Shown here piece by piece: positions 37,701 through 49,700 of a DNA stretch of 64,000 nt. The stretch comes from Callipepla californica brunnescens. Taxonomy: Eukaryota; Chordata; Aves; Galliformes; Odontophoridae. Position numbers and translations under genes: made by a program. The notes beneath the pieces were generated by a model. That model saw nothing but the letters and a program-made list of their open reading frames with translations, did no database searches and was not told the DNA's origin. Position 1 is the stretch's first letter. Each line of letters opens with the position of its first letter. The stretch is from assembly GCA_023055505.1 (NCBI GenBank), contig JALIRH010000027.1, positions 136,501-200,500 of the forward strand, in the 5' to 3' direction.

Positions 37701-40700
37701 GGCCTCAGCCTGCTGCTGACCCCTTTTCAGCAGCCACACTAGGGCTTTTGGAACTCCCAGACGTCAGATATATCAAGGGCAGGGCGTGGGTGCCTGGGAT
37801 TTGGATCCATCTGGGCTGTGACCTAACAAGCTGTTAAACGTAAGTAAAGCTCCTGGCGGGAAGCCTTGGCTTTATCCCCTTGCCTAGCTTGGCACCTCTC
37901 ACTGATGACAGCATAGGACACAGTGAATTTTTCCCCAGTGCCACCCCTTGGATGCTGCTGTCATCTATCTGTGAGGAGAGAGGTGATGCTGAGTGGGCTC
38001 CCCTGGCTGCAAGTCTGCAGCAGGCAGATGTGGGATAATTCGCTCCCTCCCCCTGAAGTTTCCTCCTAATCTCTAGTAGCTGTATCTGCTTAAGCTCCAG
38101 AGCGCGAGGTTTAATATTTCTCCCGCTATTTGTTAGCCTTTGTCACTAGTGCTTGGCATCCCCATTCTCAGCAGAAACACCTGCCTTCCCTCTGAGTCCA
38201 GCAGGACTTTCTCCATCTCTCAGCGGCAGCAGTTCCCATGGTTGTGTGCAGAAAAAATCACCACTTTTGCCGATCCAGGAGTTACTTTGTGATGTTGTTG
38301 GGGGTGCCTTTGCACCAACTGACAAATCCAGCTCGCCACCATTCCTGTCATGATGTCCTGCAGGGAGGACTGTCCTGTTTGTGGCTGCGCTGGTGGGAGC
38401 TTTGGGTGATCCATCTGAGGGGAAGAGCAGGAGCCTGCCTTGGGCAGCATCATTGTCATTTCAGGCTCTGTCATACCCAGATGGTGGTGGCAAAAGGTCA
38501 TCTAGGCACCTTGCCTGTTGTCATTCTGCACTGAACATCGCAGCCTGCTGGATCTGGCTCAGCCATCAAGCCTGCATGCAGCCCTCGCCTGGGTTTCAAG
38601 GATAAGTTCCTAAGCATTCTTGGCATGGTCCTTTCTTCCTGTTCGCGTGTGCTGTAGATTGATCTTGGACAGGTACACTCTTCACTGGGTAAGGAACTGG
38701 CTGGAGGGCTGGGCCCAGAGCATGGTGGTGAATGGAGTTAAATCCAGCTGGTGATCAGTCATAAGTGGTGTTCCCCAGGAGTTGATACTGGGGCCTATCA
38801 TCTTCAGTATCTTTATTGATGACCTGGATGAGGATATTGAGTACAGCCTCAGTAAATTTGTAAGTGACACCAAGTTGGCTGGAAGTGTCAATCTGCCTTG
38901 GGGGTAGCGAAGCCCTACAGAGGGATCTGGACAGGCTGGATCGCTGGGCTGAAGCCAACAGGTTGAGGTTCAGCAAGACCAAGTGCCCAGTCTTAGGCCA
39001 CAACAACCCCAGGCAGCGCTACAGGGTTGCAGCAGAGTGGCTGGAAGACTGCATAGAGGAAACAGACCTGGCGGTATTTTGGTCGATGCTTGGCTGAACA
39101 TGGGCCAGCAGTGTGCCCAGGTGGCCAGTGGCATCCTAGCTTGTGTCAGAAATTGTGTTGCCAGCAGGAGCAGGAAATAAATTGTTCCTCTGTACTCAAT
39201 GCTGGTGAGGCTGCACCAGTTATGGTACTGTGTTCAGTTTTGGGCCCCTCACTGCAAGAAAGATACTGAGGCCCTGGTGTGTGTCCAGAGAAGGGCATCA
39301 ACGCTGGTGAGGGGTCTGGAACACAGATCCACTGTGAGGAGCAGCTGAGGGAGTTGGGGTTGTTCAGTCTGGAAAAGAAGACTCTGTGATGACCTGAAGG
39401 GAGGTTGTAGTGAGCTGGAGTTTGGCCTCTTCACTCTTGTAATTAGTGACAGGAACTAGAGGGAATGACTTCAAGTTGTGCTGGGGAAATTCAGACTGGA
39501 TACTAGGAAATACTTCTCCAAGAGAGTGGTCAGGTGCTGGAATGGGCTGCCCAGGGAGGTGATGGAGTCACCAGCCCTGGAGGTGTTCAAGGAACATTTA
39601 AATGTTGTATTGAGGAGCATGATTTAGTGTGAACGATTGGTGGTAGTGGTTGGTTGGACTGGATGATCCTGTAGGTCTTTTCCAACCTTTTGGTTCTATG
39701 ATAGGCTGGACCAGCTGCATGCAGGCTTGGAAAGCCTGTGGGATGCTCCAGGGCCACTGTGAATGATGCCACAGAGCTCTGCTGAACCAGGCAAAGCTCT
39801 GCATCCTGTTGAGATCCAGCCCAGAGCAAGGAGAGGCACTGTGTGTGGGAGAGCCTGGCTGGCGGTGGCCCTGCACTGGGAAGCTCACTGCCCGCAGCCT
39901 GCTGAAACGTGCTTCCAGCCAGCCCACGGTGAGTGGGAGGAGGAGAAGGAGGCTTCAAAGGCTCCTGCAAGTGTGGCTGCCTTCCTGCTTCAGGGGTGAT
40001 GGTGAGACTACAGCTGCACAGTACAGGAGGGCTTCTATCCTTTCCTCATCCCGCAGCTGCTGGTCTCCCTTGGAGGAGTCTCCTACAGTAGTTGTGTGCC
40101 AGCAGTGTGCTCAGTAATTTGTTGTTTTTTTTTCCCTCACCTTCTCTTCCCTCACTATCACAAAGCTTGTCTGTCCGTGCTCAGTTGTGGGGTTTAGCCC
40201 TTTCTTTTCTCTCACGAGGAAGAAAGAGCACGAGCAGCCACAGCAAAAGTAGTGAGCACACAATCACTTTTCAAAGTCAGTCTCTCACAGGTTTTGTCTT
40301 TGCAAAGGGGCCACAGCTAGCCCTGTATGGGGCCCAGCTGCCACCAGCACACCCAGAGTCCAGGAAAGCATCAAGCATGGGAGTTAAGCCACCAGCAAAC
40401 AGTGTTGCAGAGGTGGATGGCAGACAGCAAATTCAGCACCCAGCCTGGTGGACGTGACCCCATCATCCTTCCCCTCTCTGCATCCCATGTTCATGGGTCC
40501 ACATCACCCTTGTTCTGGGTCTGTATTTCTGTCCCCATCCTTTGAAAGAGTTGTTGTAGTCTTTCAGCACCTTGGTGCAGCCTGTGTTGCTTTTCCTTCT
40601 GCCTAAATGAAATAGTAGGAAGAGGAAGGAGAGGTTTAGGTGTAGGGAATTATCCCTAATGGATGTGCAGGGGGCTGATTTGGGGTGTTGCATCATTGTG

Positions 40701-43700
40701 CAGCCTGGGGTCTGGCCCGTCTCTCCCAGGAATCAGAAGGAGACTCGGAGCAATCCCAAGCACAGAATGCAGGAGGCTGAGGTTCAGAGCAGGAGAAGGA
40801 TTTCTGCCACTCAGGCACCTTGTGATGACTCAGCCCTGGACTTGGGAATCTACTTCCATCTTATGAGAGCTGCAGAGGCTGTTTTGGTTGCCTGGCTCTA
40901 AAGTGTGGCATGATTTGGATGTTAATAGCTTCAGAATGGGCAAGACAGGGAAGTCCGTAGCAACCCAAAACCGTGTGTGCCTGGCTGCTGGAGGAGTGCA
41001 AGCTGTAACTGACAGTGTGCCCCAGGGCAAGGCAGGAGGTGCAGCAAGGACACTGCTGGTGCTTGTGTCCTGTCAGACACAAGCTGTTTGTCAGACTGGG
41101 ATGTGCTGTGGGGCACAGGGGTCCTTGCAGGGAGGTGGCACATGGTGGATAGCAGTAGTCTGAGTGGCAGCAAACTGTGTTCTGTCATCTTCTAACCCAA
41201 GAGTAGTCGAGTCTCTGCGGTCTGCCTGTGGCACTGGAAGGGAGCAGGCTGTCCTGGTGACTGATTTTCTTTGCCGACCCAGAGCAGTGGGGACAGGAAT
41301 TCGCAATGCCCAAGCACCCCACAGGGCTGGTACATATTCAGAGCCACCTCTCATACACACCTCACCCTTTGCCATGTGCTTGGACATTGCCCCACATGTG
41401 CCTGCGCTGCTGGCTTTCTGCCACCCAGAGAGGAGCTGCTTCTGGATTAAAAGCTCTGACGTCTTCCTTGTGAGGCTGAAGATCTCAGGCTGCAACCTAG
41501 AAAAGCCACCCAAAGTGTATTCTGCACCATGGGTATTGGCCCCTCTGGAGCAACAAGGCTGTTCCCGAGGACTAAACCGTGGCAGCAGCTCACCTCCTGT
41601 GCCACCTCTCCTGGGCTGAGTGTGAGACCTTGTCTTCAGGACATAGAGAACTATTGAATTTCGGTGGCAATTGAGAGCATCTCTTGAGGAAGAGGGTTCC
41701 TAGCTGGCTGGAAGCGTGTGGCAGTATCCTGGGAAGGCCAGGAAAAGTTAAAGAGGTGCTTGATGCTGTGCGTGTGTGCGTGCATGCACGCGCCCTGCTT
41801 TGTTTTTAAAAGCGCTTTGGCTGGCCTGGCCCTGTGCCAGCCTTGAGGCTGCCGTGGGCAAAACACAGCTTCAGTGAAGGAGTATGAAAGGGCAGAAACT
41901 AAATAACAATAAACCACTCTTTCTGGCTCCTGCAGCAGACAAGGGGTGGGGAGCTGAATGGTGGGAGCTGCAAGCTTGCTGCTTCCCTCACATTGTGCCT
42001 CAGATTCCCTCAGAATCATACCCTGTCAGTAGAGGCAAGGATCTTCCTGAACCTTGGGCTTCAACATTGCCTGGCCTCAACAAGATGTCCTGATGAGTCA
42101 CAGACCTGTCTGGAGATGCCCAACCTTCTTGGAAATGGCTCTGCTGAAGTGATCTTTACCCAGCCAGGGAGGGGCCGGATGTCCTCACCCATCCTTCACT
42201 CCTGTGAAATGCTCAGGGCTGCAGCACCCTCTGTGCAGGGTGGATGCACGGTCACCACAAGCTATTTGCAACCTGAGGGAGAGAGATGCTGGAGCAGCAA
42301 ATCAGCACTGCTTCAGTGGCAAGATAAGGGAATGAGGCAAACCTGCACGTGTGGCAGATACACGGCTCCCACAGCTTCCCAGGTCTGGTGCAACATGTCT
42401 GGGTGTGCTTCTGCAAAGCCCTGCCAGTGCTGGCGCAGCTTCCCCACGAGGTCCAGCCAAATGTGGGAAAAGAGCACGTGTTCCCCTCACTGTGCGTGAG
42501 CCAACCCCACTGGCGGCTGTGCCATGAGCTGTGAGAGCTCCTGGGATTTCATAATGCTGCCCTTCACCATGAGCACTGCTGGTGATGGTAGTTGCATAAC
42601 GCACCTTGGCATTTCTGTTTCTGCACAGGACTCTGCAGCACAGACCTCGTTGACCTGTGAGGAGGTGGCTGTGTGCGTGCTGGCAGTGAGGATAGCATGA
42701 GGTGGCTTGAGCTTTCCGTTTTGCAGATGCCTCTTGTCCCCTTGGAGCTTTCATCTGAAGGTCTCCCCCAGCTCCTGTCCTTGCTCTCTTTCCCTTCTCC
42801 CCTCCAGCAGCCCAGCTTCGGTCTTGGTCACATCCTTTGATAAGGACGGGTGTTGATAAGGGAGTTTTCAGGCTTGGGCTGAATTGGGTAAAGCACCTGT
42901 AGGGAGAGTGTGGACTGGGAAATATCTTGACTTTTCTCCACCTCTTCAGGGCCTCCCTGCTGACACCCCAAATGGCACAGGCTGGGGCACACCAACCTGT
43001 GATAAGGCCACGTGTGCGCTGTTCGCCTCAACAGCCTCCAGGTGTAGAGTCTTCTGCAGTGCCTAATGATTGCCTCTGATGGGGTATGTGGTGCCCACCC
43101 AGCAGCACAGGGCAGTGGGGATTGCTGTGGGAACAAGCCCATGGGACTTTGGTTGGCTTGAAATACCTCAGGTTTGATTTTGTTTGTTCTGTTGTGGTGG
43201 GAAGAGCTGCTCTGGTCTTCCTCAAGCAAGCTCCTGGTTATTATATCAGCTTAAAAAGAAGGGAAATGTACCTCCTTGTAGTGGAAGAGGCAGTGGGGCA
43301 CTGAGATGTCAGCGACATCCCAGCAGGTGTCAGGGATCTGAGCTGCCCTGGATGTTTCCTTGTTAGCATAGCCACGTCCCAGGGCAGCACAGAGCTCTGG
43401 CCAACAGAGGTGTGGTGTCATTGTACGTACTTGCAGCCTAACTCTGTGGCGCCGGCACGTGGCTCAACCCCATAGCAGAGTGGTCATAGGAACATCCCTG
43501 GGGCTGTGCTTCTCTGGTGGCACTTTTACCCTCCTGTGAAGGTACAAGGAGTGTGTGTCGTGCACTTGGCTTAACCAGGGGTGGTGAGATGTGGTCATGA
43601 AAAGCTCAGCTGCCTCTGGACCCCTTTGAGGGGTGCCCAGACTTGCCCCTCCCCAGGGAGGAACGCTGCTACCTCATCTGTTCCCCAGAGGCAGTGCTCC

Positions 43701-46700
43701 CCAATGCAGCGTCTGTCCCTATGGTTATATTTAGCAGCATGTGCTGGACTGTATGTGAGCTTGGTGTGGACTGGGGTTTCCAGCTCTGCCCCCTGTGCAG
43801 GTTATGGCTCTGCTCCATACCACTGTACCCTGCTGTGAACTCCAGTGGCTTTTTGTGGCCAGATTCATGCTGAATGCGACCCTGGATGTTTTCTGTCTGG
43901 AGTGCACATAATCCCTATGGTGAGTAGGGTTGGCTGGTTCAAAGTGGTGCCTTTTCCTATGAAAATGAGCTGGTGTGACCCTTTATCCCCCCCCTCACAC
44001 TCCCTCTTTCTCCTCACCACTCCCTCTGGGGGATGCTGCAAGGCAGCAGGTGGAGTTCCTGCGCTCAGCTCCCAAGTCCTGCCTTTGCCGCCAACTCGGG
44101 CTTGCCAGGGCCATTCCCGACATGCACCCGCTGCGCAAGGAAGGCATAAACAGATCAGGTTCCCGGCAGGGGTCCAGGGACCAGGCAGGCCTTGGCTTGT
44201 GGCCCAGTGCTGCTCAGTTGCGTTGGGGTGTGGGAAGCACCAAGGGAGGGTGATGGAACTGAGGGGACGATCCCAGACTCTGCTGTAGGTCAGCCCTTAT
44301 GCAGTACGTAGTGGAGGACGGGGCTGCTCCGTGTTATCCTCATGCCCAGCTGGTTCTGAGCACCTGCCAGCAGCCTCTGGAACAGCCATTGTGCCACAAA
44401 CCTGGGCTGGGCGATGTGAGGAACCCACAGCCCCTGAGCAGCTGTGGTACAGGGGGTCAGGAATTCAGGTCCCGGAATAACTCAGCAGCCACTGAGGCCC
44501 ATGGCAGGGTGGATGCAGTGCCCCTGATAAATGTTCTCATTCCATCGCAGGGACAGGAAGATGCCTGTCTCACAACATTGCCATCTGGGGACCTGCAGCT
44601 TGGTGTAGGCACCACAGCCCTGTAATGCAGGGAGGCAGCTGTCTTATGTCTCCTGTGGCAGGGATAAGGAGAGCAAAGAGGGGTCCTTCTCCCAGGCTGC
44701 TTGTTTCAGACTGGGAGAAGCTCCGCCAGTGCCAGCAGGGACAGATCTGTACTTTCTCCTTCCTGCTGTGTTCTTGAACAAGGGGATGGGACAGTAAGGA
44801 GGGATCAGTGTCCCCTTTACCCAAGCCTTTCCTGACTTGCCTTCTCCATTGTCTGAGATGGGGTTTGCAGAGGGATCCCTATCAGTCCACATTGTTCCCT
44901 GCTCCATGGGAATGTGGAGCTGCCGCTTTTTGATAAGATCCCACTGCTCTGTCCCAACACAGATACCATCACTGGCTGCAGCACTAGCAATTGTAGGAGC
45001 TTGGGCTGAGTGCTGCTCATCCAGCATCCTTGGGTCTGATGGGAGCTGGAGACCATGGGTCAGGTTTGTGTGGGAGGAAGGAAAAAGGTTTGCTGGAGCT
45101 GCTCAGGTCAAGCTATGACTCTGATCAAGCCATATTTGTGGTGCTCTCCATGTGTGCTTTAAAGTGACTGTGGGAAGCAGAGAGCCTCTTCTTTGGTCTT
45201 GGCCACACTGGAGAAGCAGCATCCTCCCTCAGAGAGGCAGTCTTTCTCATATAGATGGAAAACTGATCCCCTGAAAGTGTCTGCTGTCTTCCTCGTCCCC
45301 TGCCCAGCCAAGGCTGCACATCCCACGGGATCTGCCAGCATATTCACAAAGGGGCTGGCTGGCAGCAGCACCTGCTCATGGATCGGAGTTTAGAAAAGAC
45401 ATCTGCAAGGTATTTTTAAGCACTTGTGACTTCAAACACCATCCACATAGCCATGAGCTGGGAGCAGCAGTTTGAGGTTCTGCAGTTCTCAGCTGCAGAT
45501 GGTTTGTTAACTGGGGGGAGAGGGGTGGTAGCTGACAGAAGGGGAAAATTGAGTTTGAGACCACTACAGCGCCGGGGCAGAGCCTTGATTCTGAGTGGTG
45601 ACTTAGCCCATGGCCCTTCTGTGTGACCTTGAGTGAATGGCTTCACCTCTCAGTGCTTCCCCTCCCATCCTGTGTGTTCCTTGCCCAGATTAGAAAACAT
45701 GCGGGGTGGGGACAGCAGCTCCATCCACCTTGGCAGCTCCTACTGTAGGCACGCAGCCACTTCCCTGGGGCCAAAGGGTGAGGAAGTCACAGAATTTTCA
45801 GCCACCGCTGTGTGCTTTGAGGACCTGCTCTACTGGCTTGAGCAAGTCCCTAATGCCAGCTGCCATGTGCAGGGGACAGCAGAGTCTCTGTGGGTTCTGA
45901 ACTGGGACAGATGGGGACGAAGTACTTTCAGGCAGCATCAGCCTTATACGTCAGCCTCAGCCTGTGCCCGCTATCCCCTGGAGTTTCACAATTTGCTGTG
46001 GCTGTAGGTTTGGATCATTGCTTCAATCCCTTGAACTCACAAGTTTTGTTGGCCACTCTTATCTGCTCTACATTTTATCTGGGGCTGTTATTAGAACTGT
46101 GAAATAGTTATGTGTTCCTTTGGAGTGTCAGAGCCCTGCAGGTGTAGGTGGGTAGCTGTGTCCCTGCCTGCTCTCCCTAATTAACTGTTGCTCTGCAAAT
46201 CTGGTCTCACTGACCTGCCTTAATCCTCCCATGCAGGGCAAACCCTTCAGCTGCTGCTTCTGTTGCTTACGTTCGTGTCTGGCACGAAGCCTGTGGGGCT
46301 TGTGACCACGGGCACGTGGTAGTAGCCCTGAACGGCAGGGCACATGGAGGCACCCCAAGATGGGGATTGCCCCATGTGGGGTTGTCTGGTGCTATGATTG
46401 GGGTTGTTCTTGCTTCAGCTCCCTTTGTGCTAACAAGCACGTTGCTTGCACAGTCCCCCACGTCCTGCTTCCGCCCTTTCTTTTTCCCATTGAACGTCTG
46501 CCTGTTGGATTATTTTTCCCCAGGTGCTATATACTTTGCAGTTTTCCTAAGTTGAATTTGCCACAGTTTGTTCCCTGTTGTCTTCCTGATCTCTGTAAGG
46601 CCCTTTGTATTATTTCTGTCCTCTGTGATCGGTTCAGCATTCTCCACAGATTACAATTTACCTTTTACTTGGCATCACATTATTGAAAAAGCTGAGAGTG

Positions 46701-49700
46701 TTGCTGCAGCCCCTTTGCCTGGGCACGCGGAGGGATTGACAGCCCTTTCCCCAGCTCCCAGCAGAGCTCCTACTGGACCTGCTGAACAGGAGCCAAAGCA
46801 CATTGTTAGTTCTAGAGTAAATATTTTGCTGGTGCCTGCATCCTGCAGCCCCATGGCATTTTCAGTGTGTCACCTCTGGCACAGTGGTGCTCACCTCTGT
46901 CCTCTCCAGGATGGCTGCAGAAGCCGCACTTGGCTGCTGGCACCCCTGCTATCATCCCATCTCTTCCTGCTGCAGAAAGTGTACTGTCCTTTCGGAAGGA
47001 TAGGGGAAATGGAAAAGGCTCCACCTCTTCCCTCTCCAAATACAGCTCCTCTGAATTCACATCCTGCGGAGCAAAACAGCAGGATCCCAGCCGGCACCAT
47101 GACTTCACTTCCTGGTAACGTGTTTCCCCAGCCAGCTGGGAAAAGAGCCTCCGTATCGCCCAGTGAGCTGCCTGGCTTCCCCCACCCAAAGTCTTTAGCA
47201 GATGTTTCCAGGCTGATGGTCTGGGGGATGTGGAGCGAAGATTTCAGCTCCATGGGAAGTGGAGCTCCCACTTGGTTGCAGCATGTCAGTGCTCAGCCAT
47301 GGGGCTGTGGGCACCTTGGTGCTCAGGGATAGCAGTCATGTGAACCCCAAGATAGCAGAAAGAGTTGGAGCGAACCCCTTCATCTTACTGAACTCTTTCT
47401 GGGTTCTGAAACCTGCAAGCGGGAGCGTGTGGTTTGCTTTTGCAAGGAGAAGGGCTACTCCAGACATGTCTTTCCGAAGGGATTATTTTTTGTTGTTTCC
47501 TCTCCTCAGTGCTGCCCCCATTCATCTCCTCTGAGACCATGAAGTCTTGGGAGTAGAGAGGCAAGAGCTCCACCTTCTCAGCTGCACTGATGAGGACAGG
47601 GCTTCTGACTTTGCTTTTTTCCTTTCATTGTTCTGGGAGTGTTTGCTTTGAACAAACTGCTTGTTTTTTCCTGCTTTGCTTGGGAAATCAGGGATCTGGC
47701 CAGAGGTCCCTGCAGATGGCTGGGGCTGTGCTGTGTGGGGGTGCTGCCTCTGCTGTTTCCAACCTCTTTAGGATACTTAACTGTTGGATTTTCCCAGTGA
47801 AATACCAAAGGTGAAAGTCTCCCAGGTGATACTGTGATCCTGCTGCTGTGCTCCCACAGCTGCCTTTGCCCGTGAATATCTGTGGGACATCAAAGCAAAC
47901 CATGTCAGAAAATTTGGGCCTCTGTTACCTGTTCAGAAATGGGACTTCAGGTCCTTCAGTGCAGCCTTAGCACGTGGGTGTCCAGGGAAGTTATTTCAGT
48001 GTGATCTGGGGCTGAAACTGCTGGGAGTAGCGCTGGTTTGTACTGGGTACTGTGCAGCCTTCAGGGCTGGGTCTGATGCATCTTACACCTGGGTTTGGGA
48101 GGATTCTCCCACCATCCACAGGGACAACTGCAGGGCTCTTTCCTGCTTAGGGGAGCTGAATCCAGCACTGGGCTCAATGTTATGGGTGCAGGCTGGTGTC
48201 TATGGGGTTTGGAGGCTTTACTCACACATAGCCTCTGTCCCAAGCTTGCTGGATGGCTTTGTCTGTGTTTCTTCACGTCACTGTGGTCAAGTTCCTTCTC
48301 TATCAAAGTGGGTGAATCTCTTCCTAACCTGCTGGGAAACAGCACTTTAAATGGTAGGTTTGTGCTGGGAGGAGCTGGGTGTGGGTAGCCACGGCAGACA
48401 TGCCTGTGGATGGAGAGATGACAGGGAGGGAATCATTTCTGCAGAGGAGAGGTGGTTGAATGTCACCTCTTCATGCCACATTTCCTTGAGAGATATAAGG
48501 TTGATTGTGATCCCTAGCCAAACCCAAGTAAGCTGTGTTCCCTCCCTGCAAGCAACCAACAAATTGTTTTGTGCTCCAGAGGGACCATGTCCATCTCCAC
48601 TGTGGTGCTTGAGGGGACAGCAGGTGTCCCCACAGGCATGCAGCGAAAGGCATGAGTGTCTCATGGCTCCCTGTATGCTGGCACAGGGGGTGCCAGCAGG
48701 GTTGGGCAAGGGCAAGTCTGAATCCACACAGTCAGCACTGGCCAAGTGCCCCAGGGGGTTAAATGTGGATTTGTGTCAGGCTGGCTGCCAGTGGTGCTGT
48801 GGGGTACCCGCCCTGGCAGACTGTCCCCTTGGGTGTCCACACAGTGGTTGCCACACAGTGCAGCCCCATGGAATGGAGGCAGTCCAGCCCCATGGGAAAA
48901 CTGAGGCATGGGGCAGCAACACGCTGTTTTGTTGAGCTGTGACATGCGATCCTGGCTCCCCCTGACAAGTGCCTTGGAGCCAGTTCCCTCCCCACCAGTA
49001 ATGCAGGGCTGGAAACTACTGTGACCAGGAGTCCAAAATGCCAAGAAGCAGCACATTCTCCTGACTGGGGTAGAGCAATCAGCAATGAGGATCGTGGCAC
49101 TGTAACAGAATGGAGCCTTTGCCATGACCGCATCCTAAGAAGCGTGTGGGCCCTGCAATTGTAAGCAGTTTGTTGGAGCTCTCTGGGGGTGCTTCCTGCC
49201 TGCCACTGGCAGCAAGGTGCTGCACAGAAGCTCGCTGCCTTCCCTCAAGGCCTTACTCAGCCCTGGTCAGTGCTGTTGAGCCTTGTTCTGCCTGGGCACA
49301 AGCAGGTGAGCATGTAGGATGGGATCAGTGGGACCCCCAGGAGGAACACAGGTCTGAGCATGGAGGATGTGTGTCTAGATGAACTCTAGACGCTTCCCTT
49401 TGGGAGTTCTCTCCGGAAGGGCTTTCTGCATTTCAGCGTCAGTTCTGTGTTTTTCTGGCCTCGGTCCAGATTAATCCTTTACAGAGGTGGGCATGTGTGT
49501 CAGCCTGGCCTGTGGGTATTCCAGTTCTGGTGTAGTCCCAAAAGAGGTGATGATGCATCTGGGAAGGATCCAGCTGCCTCATCACAATGCTGAGGTTGGA
49601 TTGATCCTGCTCTGTTTCACCCCAACCTCTCATAAAGCAGATGGTCTTTTTGGGGTTGCTTTTCCTGGCCCCCATGTGCCATATGCGCAATTTTGGACAG

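Noticed and set aside
46568..47332. 254-codon open frame on the plus strand in CASKIN2 intron 1
   Set aside because: It begins inside an old CR1-like fragment, shows no domain or conserved motif and has no splice or promoter context. It is most likely chance.
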